From positions 37,766 through 101,765 of the forward strand of contig CAZHGE010000001.1 in the NCBI GenBank assembly GCA_964531805.1: DNA of 64,000 bases, in the 5' to 3' direction. Numbering within the stretch: the first letter of the stretch is position 1; each line of letters starts with the position of its first letter. Of the stretch, positions 45,347 to 54,052 are shown piece by piece. A model generated the notes under the pieces. The model was not told the origin of the DNA. It searched no databases and saw only the letters and a list, made by a program, of their open reading frames with translations. This stretch comes from RGIG8767 sp964531805. GTDB taxonomy: Bacteria; Bacillota; Clostridia; Lachnospirales; Lachnospiraceae. The position numbers were made by a program, and so were the translations under genes.

Positions 45347-47317
45347 ATGATCTTATCCTGTCAAAATATCAACAAAACTTTTGTAGATGATCATCTGTTA
45401 AAAGATGTATCTTTTCATATTAATGAATACGATAAGGCCGCTTTAATTGGTATTAACGGTTGTGGCAAAACCACTCTTCTGCGCATTATCATGGGTGAAA
45501 TGTCCGCTGATGATGGACTTATTACAGTTGCTAAAGATACTACTATCGGCTATCTGCCTCAGAACGCTCTTCTTTCCAGCACACGTTCTATATATAATGA
45601 ATTGCTTTCTGTCAGACAAGAACTGATTCATCTGGAAGAACGTCTGCGCAATATGGAAGATGAAATGAATCTGGTATCAGGCAAAGAGTTGGAAAATCTT
45701 GTGGAAAAATATACCCTTGCTTCCCAGCGTTTTGAACGGGAAGGCGGTCTTACTTATAAAAGTGAAATTACCGGTGTATTGAAAGGTCTTGGTTTTGACT
45801 TGGAAGATTTTAACAGGGATATATTCACTCTTTCCGGCGGTCAAAAAACACGTGTAGCACTAGGTAAGCTCCTTATTACCAAACCGGATTTGATTATTTT
45901 GGACGAGCCTACCAACCATCTGGATATGAACGCCATTATGTGGCTGGAAAATTATCTGTTGAACTATAAAGGAACGGTTTTTATCGTATCCCATGACCGA
46001 TATTTTTTAGATAAAATTGTCAACAAGGTTTATGAACTGGAAAACGGACACATGTCTACCTTTACCGGCAATTACACAGATTATGCCACCAAAAAAGAAA
46101 TTCTTCGTATTGCTGCGCTCAATGCTTACCGTAATAATCAGCGTGAAATAAAACATCAGGAAGAAGTTATTAAAAAACTCCGCTCTTTTAACCGTGAAAA
46201 ATCCATCAAACGTGCTGAGAGCCGTGAAAAAATGTTAAACAAAATGGAAGTCGTTGAAAAGCCATTGGATGAAAATGATTCCATGCATTTGACATTGACC
46301 CCTCGATTTGAAAGTGGAAATGATGTTCTGACTATAACTGATCTATCAAAAGCATTTGACAGCAATGTATTATTTCACGACCTCTCCTGTTTCATTCAAA
46401 AAGGAGAACACATTGCCATCATCGGTGATAATGGAACTGGTAAATCCACTCTGTTAAAGATTATTAATCAGGTAATGGAGGCTGACTGCGGAACCATAAA
46501 AACCGGCGCTAATGTAGAAATCGGTTATTACGACCAGGAACACCATGTGCTGCACGAAAACAAAAGCATATTTGACGAAATATCAGACGATTATCCAACG
46601 CTGACCAATACAGAAATACGCAATGTGCTTGCTGCTTTCCTATTTACTGGTGAAGATGTTTATAAAATGGTTGGTTCCTTAAGCGGTGGAGAAAAAGGAC
46701 GTGTCCTTCTTGCCAAACTCATGCTTTCACAGGCTAACTTTTTAATCCTGGATGAGCCAACTAACCATTTGGATATTACTTCCAAAGAGATTTTAGAAGA
46801 TGCTTTAAATTCTTATACCGGAACGGTACTTTATGTATCCCACGACCGATACTTTATCAACCGTACCGCTTCCCGTATTTTAGACCTTACTAAAGAAGGA
46901 TTTGTGAATTATTTAGGCAACTATGATTATTACCTTGAGAAAAAAGAACAGGCTTCTGTTTCGTCAGCAAATGGGGGTACAGTTTCCAGTAATAGTGTTC
47001 CTGGTTTAAGTGGCACTGGTAACAAGGCAGTATATGGAAACTCTGCCCCAACTCCTGCCAGCGAAAGCAAATTAGACTGGAAAGCCCAGAAAGAACAACA
47101 GGCAGCAGCCCGCAAACGTGAAAATGAAATCGCACGTCTCGAAGCAGAAATTGAAAAACTCGAAAACCGCGATTCTGAAATCGACGAACTAATGGCATCT
47201 CCAGAATACTGCAATGTTTCCGCAAAACTCATGGAATTACAGCAGGAAAAAGATGAGATATTTTCGAAATTAGAAACTGCTTATGAGAGATGGGAAGAAT
47301 TAAATACTGAAGAATAG
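45347..47317 (+). CDS. ABC-F family ATPase (translation factor type)
   Basis: 656 residues from ATG 45347, with AAGGAAG 8 bases upstream; an in-frame TTG at 45323 lies inside the leader hairpin. Two ABC domains and no membrane segments: first GINGCGKTTLLRIIMGE, LSGGQKTRVALGKLL, LDEPTNHLD; second GDNGTGKSTLLKIINQ, LSGGEKGRVLLAKLM, LDEPTNHLD. A charged inter-domain linker (about 240-310) reaches the ribosome in ABC-F proteins. A Ser/Gly-rich segment and a C-terminal coiled coil (about 600-650) resemble Uup/YdiF. Role is in ribosome rescue or antibiotic protection; no specific resistance can be read. It is the only gene of this region on the plus strand. Confidence 0.93.
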   Translation: MILSCQNINKTFVDDHLLKDVSFHINEYDKAALIGINGCGKTTLLRIIMGEMSADDGLITVAKDTTIGYLPQNALLSSTRSIYNELLSVRQELIHLEERLRNMEDEMNLVSGKELENLVEKYTLASQRFEREGGLTYKSEITGVLKGLGFDLEDFNRDIFTLSGGQKTRVALGKLLITKPDLIILDEPTNHLDMNAIMWLENYLLNYKGTVFIVSHDRYFLDKIVNKVYELENGHMSTFTGNYTDYATKKEILRIAALNAYRNNQREIKHQEEVIKKLRSFNREKSIKRAESREKMLNKMEVVEKPLDENDSMHLTLTPRFESGNDVLTITDLSKAFDSNVLFHDLSCFIQKGEHIAIIGDNGTGKSTLLKIINQVMEADCGTIKTGANVEIGYYDQEHHVLHENKSIFDEISDDYPTLTNTEIRNVLAAFLFTGEDVYKMVGSLSGGEKGRVLLAKLMLSQANFLILDEPTNHLDITSKEILEDALNSYTGTVLYVSHDRYFINRTASRILDLTKEGFVNYLGNYDYYLEKKEQASVSSANGGTVSSNSVPGLSGTGNKAVYGNSAPTPASESKLDWKAQKEQQAAARKRENEIARLEAEIEKLENRDSEIDELMASPEYCNVSAKLMELQQEKDEIFSKLETAYERWEELNTEE

Positions 47318-47324
47318 ATAAATA

Positions 47325-47392
47325 AAATACCCCCTGTATATGCGCAGGCAACTAGCGAAGCGTGAGGTTGCAAGCATATATAGGGGGTATTT
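47325..47392. terminator. Bidirectional terminator between the ABC-F and icd genes
   Basis: AAATACCCCCT at 47325-47335 pairs with AGGGGGTATTT at 47382-47392. The stem continues through TATATGC/GCATATA and GCAAC/GTTGC to an inner GCGAAGC loop. A/T tracts flank both sides. It lies 8 bases after the ABC-F stop and 10 bases after the convergent icd stop, so it serves both. Confidence 0.9.
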
Positions 47393-47401
47393 ATTGATTA
47401 A

Positions 47402-48610
47402 TTATAATAATGTATCCAATTCTTCTCTAATCGCCTTAATGAAGTCCTGACTATTCAGTACAGTTACATCTTTAAGTGATGTGATGAGTGCAAGATCCTT
47501 TGTCATCTTGCCATTTTCGATGGTGGATAAAGTTGCTTTTTCAAGTGCATCTGCAAACTTCATAAGATCGGCATTGTTATCCAGTTCACCACGCTTGCGA
47601 AGTGCACCAGTCCATGCGAAAATAGTTGCTACAGAATTCGTAGAAGTTTCTTCACCCTTTAAATGTTTGTAATAATGACGCTGTACCGTTCCATGGGCTG
47701 CTTCATATTCGTATACGCCGCTTGGGGAAACCAAAACACTTGTCATCATAGCAAGGGAACCAAATGCAGAGGATACCATATCACTCATAACATCTCCATC
47801 ATAATTCTTACAAGCCCAGATAAATCCACCTTTTGACTTCATAACACGGGCAACAGCATCATCGATCAATGTATAGAAATACTCAATACCAGCTGCCTCA
47901 AATTTGTCTTTATACTCTTCTTCATAAATCTTCTGGAAGATATCTTTAAATGTATGGTCATACTTTTTAGAAATCGTATCCTTTGTTGCAAACCATATAT
48001 CCTGTTTTAAATCAAGGGCATAGGATAAACATGCTCTTGCAAAACTTTCAATGGACTTCTCTGTATTGTGCATACCCTGTAATACACCAGCCCCTTTAAA
48101 GGTATGAATCACCTCTCTTGTTTCCGTACCATCTTCTGCTGTGAAAACAAGTTCTGCTTTACCAGCACCAGGAACTTTAATCTCTACATTCTTATATACA
48201 TCACCATAAGCATGTCTTGCCAGTGTAATTGGCTGCTCCCAGTTTCGTACACATGGTTCAATTCCCTTTACAATAATTGGTGTACGGAAAACAGTACCAT
48301 CTAACATAGCACGAATAGTTCCATTTGGACTCTTCCACATTTCTTTTAAATTGTATTCTGTCATTCTTGCTGCATTTGGTGTGATGGTTGCACATTTTAC
48401 AGCAACACCATATTTCATAGTCGCATTAGCAGAATCAACCGTTACCTGATCGTTTGTTTCATTACGGTGTTCCAAACCAAGATCGTAATATTCTGTTTTT
48501 AAATCAATATACGGAATCAACAACTCATCCTTAATCATCTGCCAGAGGATTCTGGTCATTTCATCTCCATCCATCTCGACTAAGGGAGTAGTCATTTTAA
48601 TCTTATCCAT
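47402..48610 (-). CDS. icd: NADP-dependent isocitrate dehydrogenase, homodimeric eukaryote-like type
   Basis: Oxidatively decarboxylates isocitrate to 2-oxoglutarate. 402 residues. Substrate site motifs include VDSANATMKYGVAVKCATITP, MWKSPNGTIRAMLDGTVFR and CKNYDGDVMSDMVSSAFGSLAMMTSVLV (seen as YDGDVMSDMVSSAFGSLA), then YEYEAAHGTVQRHYYKHLKG. The sequence type resembles the eukaryotic NADP-IDH group rather than the Escherichia coli type. It follows the GntR gene by 71 bases, a gap with a 27-base hairpin, and completes a citrate-to-2-oxoglutarate pair with the citrate synthase upstream. Aconitase is not in the window. Confidence 0.95.
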   Translation of the reverse strand: MDKIKMTTPLVEMDGDEMTRILWQMIKDELLIPYIDLKTEYYDLGLEHRNETNDQVTVDSANATMKYGVAVKCATITPNAARMTEYNLKEMWKSPNGTIRAMLDGTVFRTPIIVKGIEPCVRNWEQPITLARHAYGDVYKNVEIKVPGAGKAELVFTAEDGTETREVIHTFKGAGVLQGMHNTEKSIESFARACLSYALDLKQDIWFATKDTISKKYDHTFKDIFQKIYEEEYKDKFEAAGIEYFYTLIDDAVARVMKSKGGFIWACKNYDGDVMSDMVSSAFGSLAMMTSVLVSPSGVYEYEAAHGTVQRHYYKHLKGEETSTNSVATIFAWTGALRKRGELDNNADLMKFADALEKATLSTIENGKMTKDLALITSLKDVTVLNSQDFIKAIREELDTLL

Positions 48611-48630
48611 ATTATTCTCCTTTTTACAAC

Positions 48631-48657
48631 ACGTCGATCCGCAAAGCGTATCGACGT
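48631..48657. repeat. 27-base GC-rich hairpin in the icd leader
   Basis: ACGTCGAT c CGC aaa GCG t ATCGACGT: 8 + 3 pairs with one symmetrical mismatch. It lies between the GntR stop (48682) and the icd start (48610). It has no long T run on the minus strand, so it is more likely an mRNA processing or stability element or a weak terminator. Its layout is shared with the hairpin at 54017-54043. Confidence 0.65.
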
Positions 48658-48681
48658 ATAATTTCTTTATCCTGACGGCTA

Positions 48682-49428
48682 TTATTCTACCATATTATGG
48701 TCATCACTTCCATAAAAGAATTCATCTTCCTGTGGTGTTTCCTGTCCATAAGCTTCATAAAGACCATTCTGTACCATATTTTTATAGGCATTTACAATAT
48801 GTTGGTTCGCCAAACGTTCTGCTTCCTGAGGCTTCTTATTTTTAATTGCCTCAAAAATCTGTTCATGCTCTAAGGTAGACTCTGTACTACGCTTAAACTG
48901 TGACAATGTTTTTTTACGCACGCGAAGAACATAATCATGAAAATCACGCAGTTGATGTTCTAACATCTTTGAATTACAGGCTTCATAAAGCACTTCATGA
49001 AAACGATTATCCAAATCAGCAATTTGTTCCATGTGTCCTTTCTGAGCATGAAATTTGGATAGATAGATATTTTCTTCTAATTCATCCATTTGCTCCGGCG
49101 TAATATTTAAGGTAGCCCAATAAGCACATAACCCTTCTAACTTGGAACGAATCATATAAATGTCTTTTACATCTTTTACAGTAATACCTGTTACATAGGC
49201 TCCTTTATTAGGAATAATCTGAATCAAGCCTTCTAATTCCAGTTGACGAAAAGCTTCTCTAACCGGTGTTCTGCTGACCCCCAGTTCTTCTCCAATAGCA
49301 ACTTCACGTAATTCCTCATTTTCTTTATATTTTCCACTCAATATGTCTGCACGGAGTTTATTAAACACTCTTCCTCTAAGGGAATATTTATCCGTCACTT
49401 CTTGTTTTACATCATATCGGCTATTCAT
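48682..49428 (-). CDS. GntR/FadR-family transcriptional regulator (FCD domain)
   Basis: 248 residues. The N-terminal winged helix has SLRGRVFNKLRADILSGKYK, GEELGVSRTPVREAFRQLELEGLI and PNKGAYVTGIT, the GntR signature. The C-terminal all-helical FCD ligand domain has LDNRFHEVLYEACNSKML and STESTLEHEQIFEAI with His residues placed for metal binding. It overlaps the citrate synthase end by 8 bases and precedes icd, so it likely controls this unit; a perfect ATTGTATACAAT palindrome over the unit promoter is the candidate site. The effector may be citrate or a related acid (inference). Confidence 0.93.
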   Translation of the reverse strand: MNSRYDVKQEVTDKYSLRGRVFNKLRADILSGKYKENEELREVAIGEELGVSRTPVREAFRQLELEGLIQIIPNKGAYVTGITVKDVKDIYMIRSKLEGLCAYWATLNITPEQMDELEENIYLSKFHAQKGHMEQIADLDNRFHEVLYEACNSKMLEHQLRDFHDYVLRVRKKTLSQFKRSTESTLEHEQIFEAIKNKKPQEAERLANQHIVNAYKNMVQNGLYEAYGQETPQEDEFFYGSDDHNMVE

Positions 49429-50860
49429 TTTTCTTAAAAATTCCTTTTTCTAAGGTATAACCAAGTTTTTTACAGTTTTTATCAATCACTGCCAAAAGCT
49501 CGTTATCGGTTAATACAGTTACACGACCACCAAGGTACTCTTCGTCAACCCATTTTTTCACTTCCTCTACCACTTCGCAATGTTTATCCACGTGCATTTC
49601 TTGTGGAAGACGGAAATATGTATTAATCCAGTACGCAATTCCGGCAAGTCCTGATGTATTAGATACCGCACAAAGTACCGGTCTGTTTAAGAATTTTTCA
49701 GTGTCAAATATGTTATAGATTTCTTCATTCTTTAATAAACCATCTGCATGGACACCCGCTCTTGTTACATTAAAATTCTTTCCTACAAATGGAGTACGCG
49801 GCGGAATTTCATAACCAATTTCTTTTTCGTAATACTCAGCTAATTCTGTAATTACTGTCGTATCCATACCATTTAAATGGCCTTTTAACTGGGCATATTC
49901 AAATACCATTGCTTCAAGTGGTGTGTTACCAGTTCTTTCTCCAATACCAAATAATGAAGTATTGATACCGGAACAACCATATAACCATGCTGTTGTAGAG
50001 TTTGCAACTGCTTTGTAAAAATCATTATGTCCATGCCACTCTAACATTTCATGAGGTACACCTGCGTGCTTATTTAACGCATAGATAATTCCCTGTACAC
50101 TTCGAGGAATAACAGCACCTGGGAAGTTTACGCCATACCCCATAGTATCACAGGCACGAACTTTAATTGGAATTTTATATTCTTCGCTAAGTCTCATCAA
50201 TTCCAAACAAAACGGTACCACATAACCATAAATATCCGCTCTGGTAATATCCTCTAAGTGACATCTTACACTGATTCCTTCTTCCAAACAGTCACGAACA
50301 ACACTTAAATAATGTTCCATTGCCTGTCTTCTTGTCATCTTTAATTTTAGGAAAATATGATAATCAGAACAGCTTACTAAAATACCCGTTTCTTTCATTC
50401 CAAGTTCTTTTACCAGTTTAAAATCTTCCTTGCTTGCGCGAATCCAACTGGTTACTTCTGGGAATTCATAACCTCGTTCCATACATTTATATACTGCATC
50501 ACGATCTTTTTTACTATATAAGAAAAACTCACTGGCACGGATCATTCCATTTGGCCCACCCAATTTATGTAAATAATCGTAAATAGTTACAATCTGTTCT
50601 GTTGAATATGGGGCTCTTGACTGCTGTCCATCACGAAATGTTGTATCTGTGATCCAAATATCTTTTGGCAGATCATGTGGAACAATTCGATCATTAAATG
50701 GAATTTTCGGCACCTCTGAATATGGAAACATATTACGGAATACATTTGGTTTTTCCACATCATCCAAAATATACATATGTTCTTCAATCTCTAAAAGATT
50801 AGTCTTCTCGTTCATATACACGGGACGATTTGCAAAAAAATCACTATTATTCTGTCGCAT
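49421..50860 (-). CDS. Citrate synthase, Re-type (2-isopropylmalate-synthase-like)
   Basis: 479 residues. The DRE-TIM metallolyase core has ITDTTFRDGQQSRAPY, where the Asp and Arg of TFRDGQ are catalytic, and EWHGHNDFYKAVANSTTAW with the metal-binding HxH. It lacks the C-terminal leucine-regulatory domain of LeuA, and the long N-terminal lead with ILDDVEKPNVFRNMFPYSEVP fits the Re-citrate synthase group known from Clostridium kluyveri. Coupling with icd supports acetyl-CoA plus oxaloacetate to citrate. Alternatives are homocitrate synthase or another DRE-TIM enzyme. ATG 50860 has GGAGG 7 bases upstream. Confidence 0.85.
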   Translation of the reverse strand: MRQNNSDFFANRPVYMNEKTNLLEIEEHMYILDDVEKPNVFRNMFPYSEVPKIPFNDRIVPHDLPKDIWITDTTFRDGQQSRAPYSTEQIVTIYDYLHKLGGPNGMIRASEFFLYSKKDRDAVYKCMERGYEFPEVTSWIRASKEDFKLVKELGMKETGILVSCSDYHIFLKLKMTRRQAMEHYLSVVRDCLEEGISVRCHLEDITRADIYGYVVPFCLELMRLSEEYKIPIKVRACDTMGYGVNFPGAVIPRSVQGIIYALNKHAGVPHEMLEWHGHNDFYKAVANSTTAWLYGCSGINTSLFGIGERTGNTPLEAMVFEYAQLKGHLNGMDTTVITELAEYYEKEIGYEIPPRTPFVGKNFNVTRAGVHADGLLKNEEIYNIFDTEKFLNRPVLCAVSNTSGLAGIAYWINTYFRLPQEMHVDKHCEVVEEVKKWVDEEYLGGRVTVLTDNELLAVIDKNCKKLGYTLEKGIFKKNE

Positions 50861-50932
50861 AACTTATCCTCCGATCCTTGTTTCATAAATTTTCCAATAT
50901 TTTAAAATACACTTTATAAAACATCTCGTATA

Positions 50933-50961
50933 ATTGTATACAATCATGCAACTCGTGTCAA
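50933..50961 (-). promoter_or_regulatory. Promoter and candidate GntR operator of the citrate synthase unit
   Basis: Minus strand: TTGACA at 50956-50961, 17-base spacer, TACAAT at 50933-50938. The -10 hexamer is half of the perfect 12-base palindrome ATTGTATACAAT at 50933-50944. TTGTATACAA-type palindromes are common operators for FCD-class GntR regulators such as the one encoded in this unit, so repression by occlusion is likely. Confidence 0.75.
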
Positions 50962-51040
50962 TACACTTTAACACTTTATTACGCAAAAATTATTTACCTA
51001 TTCTAAAATAATATAGGTTTATTTTTCCATATATTTTCGT

Positions 51041-51091
51041 AAAAAAAATGTGAATCAGCCTTGACTCATGTCTAAAACCAATTCACATTTT
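51041..51091 (-). terminator. Terminator after the 959-residue LRR gene
   Basis: Minus strand: AAAATGTGAAT, a loop of about 25 bases, ATTCACATTTTTTTT. The second arm leads directly into a run of eight T. It sits just after the stop at 51095 and ends the sortase/LRR operon. Confidence 0.75.
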
Positions 51092-51094
51092 TTA

Positions 51095-53974
51095 CTATAT
51101 TTTTTTCTTACGATATAACAATAAAATAATACCTATTAAAGAAACACCAAGAGCAAACACATAATTTACTGGCAGACTATGATCTCCCGTATCTGGTGAT
51201 TCGTCTTTTTTATAATTCTGAACTAATTTTCCGTTTTCTAAAGATAGGGATACCGCACTGTCTCCCGTTGCATAAATTGCATAATCGGACAAATGTGTTG
51301 CCGCAAAAGTAATCATTCCATCTTTTGTAATAGAATCCACTTCTTCCAACTGGCCATCCGCATCCAAACATACAACACGATATCGATTGCCAGCTACTTC
51401 CTGCGTTATTGGCATCGATATTGTCAATTCACTCTTACCGAATTTGGTAATAGGAATATATCCTGTTACATCTGTTAATGTAATAGAATAACCTTCCATC
51501 TTTGGAATATCGTTACCAAACAATTCCTGATATGCTACGGTAATTCGTTCCTTTGAGGATTCGTCTACCTCAATCATAAGGGTTCCTACTACCTCTTCAC
51601 CCGTAAAAGCAGCTGTAATAGAATCATTTACTGCTCCATTATAAGAAACCTCAACCGTTCTTCTTGCTATGCCCGCTTTCCGATTGGCAGATAATTTATA
51701 ATCCGCTTCAGGAATCGTATATGTCATTCCATTAAATGTAAATGTTTTAGTAAGTGCATTTAGTGATTCTGCAGATGTCGCATGACATTCTTTTACAGTT
51801 GCTGTTCCATTATCCAAAGTCACAATCAATCCCTGAAAACCAGGTAATGACGAATCCAAGACAGAATCATCGTAATCATCACAGTCACTTGGAACAATTA
51901 CAATATCAACATCACATAAAGCATCATCACGATATGCACTATTACTTAAACGTTTGGATTCTTTTCCTACAGATATAACAGGCAGTTCTTTGCTTGAAAA
52001 GGCAATCACTTTTGTGTCATCTGTTTTATTGGTACCCGAAAAATCAATTGCTTTTAAGCCGATTTTTTCAATACCAGAAGGAAATGTATAATTTTCCAAC
52101 GGACAATTCATAAATGCACGGTCGCGAATCTCTTTTACATTTGCTCCGCCAGACACAGTCTTTAAATTACTGCAGTCCTTAAATGCATCCTCTCCAATGA
52201 TTTCTAAAGATGCTGGAAGTGTTATGGATAAAATTTCTGTATGATCTTCAAAACAGTTTGGAGCAATCTGTTTAATTCCTTCCGGAAGAATAACTGCACC
52301 TTCTGTTCCCTTATAGGCTAATAAAATGCCATCTCCTACTACTAAATAGGGACTTTGAGATGTATCCATAAAATTCTGAAGATAAGGAGTATTTTGGAAT
52401 GCATACGCTTCAATTTCAGTCACTGATGCAGGAATAGATACCTTTGACAAACTATCACAATGATAAAATGCACCATATTCAATGGTCTTTACTCCATTTG
52501 GAATGTCAATGCTTATAAGACCACTTCTAGCAAAGGCAAATTCACCAATATCGGTAACCGAATCGGGAACTTTATATGTAGTCATAGATTGATCTGCATA
52601 AAATCCCTGTGCAGCAATCTTATCATCTAATACTGCATACTTAGGAAGATAACCGCCTTTGGTTTGATCATACAATACAGTGGATGCAGTTTTATTATTA
52701 TTACCCTGTGCTGTTTCCTGACTGGAAGAAATCAAAGCTTCATCCTGTTGATTAACAACAGCTGTATTGTTGCTTGCATAATTACCATCCACGGGCACTG
52801 TAGATTCCATAGATGTAGTGCTCTGTGCTGCATTATTTTGATTGCCGCCATATACAACCGCTTCAGAAGAATCAATAAAGAGCATTGCATTTCCACCAAC
52901 GACTAAAGTCTTTGCTTTCACACTTGGATCATCTAAAGATGCCAAAGGATCCGATGAAGGCATATAATCCACATTGCTTGGATCTTGAATGGCACTGATC
53001 TGATTTTCTGTATTCGAAGCAATACCATCTTTTACTTCTGCTTCATGGGATGTTCCCGGAATAATCAAAACTTCCTCTTCTTCTGCCTGCTCAGCCGCTG
53101 TTCGAGCTAAATATTCCTGATAAAAGGTATATCCTGCAGTTCCTTTATCTGCAATAATATTTAATTTACGACATCCATCAAAAGCTGTCGGATCAATATA
53201 ACTTACAGATGGTGGAATTACTACGTCTGTAAGAGATACACAATTTTCAAATGCCTTTGCATCAATCGTATTTACAGAATATGGAAGGGTAATATTCTTT
53301 AAACTGGTACAATTCGAAAAAGCATACCCTGGAATCTCTTCTAAATAATTACTTAAATCAATATATTCTAACGTATCATTTCCCCAGAACGAATAAGCAT
53401 TAATGTCTTTTACCGTATTGGGCATATTATAAGTATCTGCATTATATCCATTTAAATAAGCAATCAATGTCTCTTTTTTATCATCATATAATGCACCTTT
53501 ATCCAACACAAAATTGGAGTTTTTACTATCTATTTCAATATTTGAAAGAGAATGGCAGCCAGCAAAAACACCTTTTCCAATTTCTTCTACGCCTTCTCCA
53601 ATCTTAACCTTAGATAAATAATCACATCCGCTGAATACATAATCTCCAATGGAAATCACATTATCCGGTATGGTAACACTGGTAAGATACTTACAACCGG
53701 CAAATGCAGAAGATTTAATTTCTTCTGTATTTTTCCCAACATTAACAGAACCAACATCCGTATTCTTGGAGAATGCTTCTGAACCAATTGTTTTTACAGT
53801 ATCAGGAACAGACACAGCGGTAGCTATGCCTGTATATTCGACAAGAATGTCTTCATCCATCTGAAAATCTTCAACTGTATTTGCCGCAAAGGCTACTGGC
53901 ATCGGTATCTGGGTCAAAATCAGCGCTGTAATAATAAATAACGCACCCAATACCTTTCTAATTATTTTTGCCAT
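51095..53974 (-). CDS. BspA-type leucine-rich repeat surface protein with SPDTG sorting signal
   Basis: 959 residues. A signal peptide (about 1-31, ending PVAFAA) starts it. Two blocks of LRR_5 repeats follow (about 50-290 and 450-660), with units such as VTIPDNVISIGDYVFSGC and VSIPASVTEIEAYAFQNT. They are split by a Ser/Thr/Asn-rich linker (about 300-440). A globular domain (about 670-910) follows. The C-terminus has SPDTG (926-930), a hydrophobic segment and YRKKKI, a cell-wall sorting signal. The nearby class B sortase is the likely anchor enzyme. BspA-like proteins bind host or matrix ligands; the ligand here is unknown. Confidence 0.9.
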   Translation of the reverse strand: MAKIIRKVLGALFIITALILTQIPMPVAFAANTVEDFQMDEDILVEYTGIATAVSVPDTVKTIGSEAFSKNTDVGSVNVGKNTEEIKSSAFAGCKYLTSVTIPDNVISIGDYVFSGCDYLSKVKIGEGVEEIGKGVFAGCHSLSNIEIDSKNSNFVLDKGALYDDKKETLIAYLNGYNADTYNMPNTVKDINAYSFWGNDTLEYIDLSNYLEEIPGYAFSNCTSLKNITLPYSVNTIDAKAFENCVSLTDVVIPPSVSYIDPTAFDGCRKLNIIADKGTAGYTFYQEYLARTAAEQAEEEEVLIIPGTSHEAEVKDGIASNTENQISAIQDPSNVDYMPSSDPLASLDDPSVKAKTLVVGGNAMLFIDSSEAVVYGGNQNNAAQSTTSMESTVPVDGNYASNNTAVVNQQDEALISSSQETAQGNNNKTASTVLYDQTKGGYLPKYAVLDDKIAAQGFYADQSMTTYKVPDSVTDIGEFAFARSGLISIDIPNGVKTIEYGAFYHCDSLSKVSIPASVTEIEAYAFQNTPYLQNFMDTSQSPYLVVGDGILLAYKGTEGAVILPEGIKQIAPNCFEDHTEILSITLPASLEIIGEDAFKDCSNLKTVSGGANVKEIRDRAFMNCPLENYTFPSGIEKIGLKAIDFSGTNKTDDTKVIAFSSKELPVISVGKESKRLSNSAYRDDALCDVDIVIVPSDCDDYDDSVLDSSLPGFQGLIVTLDNGTATVKECHATSAESLNALTKTFTFNGMTYTIPEADYKLSANRKAGIARRTVEVSYNGAVNDSITAAFTGEEVVGTLMIEVDESSKERITVAYQELFGNDIPKMEGYSITLTDVTGYIPITKFGKSELTISMPITQEVAGNRYRVVCLDADGQLEEVDSITKDGMITFAATHLSDYAIYATGDSAVSLSLENGKLVQNYKKDESPDTGDHSLPVNYVFALGVSLIGIILLLYRKKKI

Positions 53975-54016
53975 ATTATATGCCTTTCTACCTGTAAAGT
54001 TTTCCCTGATTCCAAA

Positions 54017-54043
54017 TGCCGGTCCGCAAAACGCGAACCGGCA
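54017..54043. repeat. 27-base GC-rich hairpin between the two LRR genes
   Basis: TGCCGGT c CGC aaaac GCG a ACCGGCA: 7 + 3 pairs with one symmetrical mismatch. It lies 10 bases after the stop of the 1670-residue LRR gene and 43 bases before the next LRR gene start. It may act as a weak terminator that lowers expression of the second LRR gene. The same length and layout occur at 48631-48657. Confidence 0.6.
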
Positions 54044-54052
54044 GATTAAACT

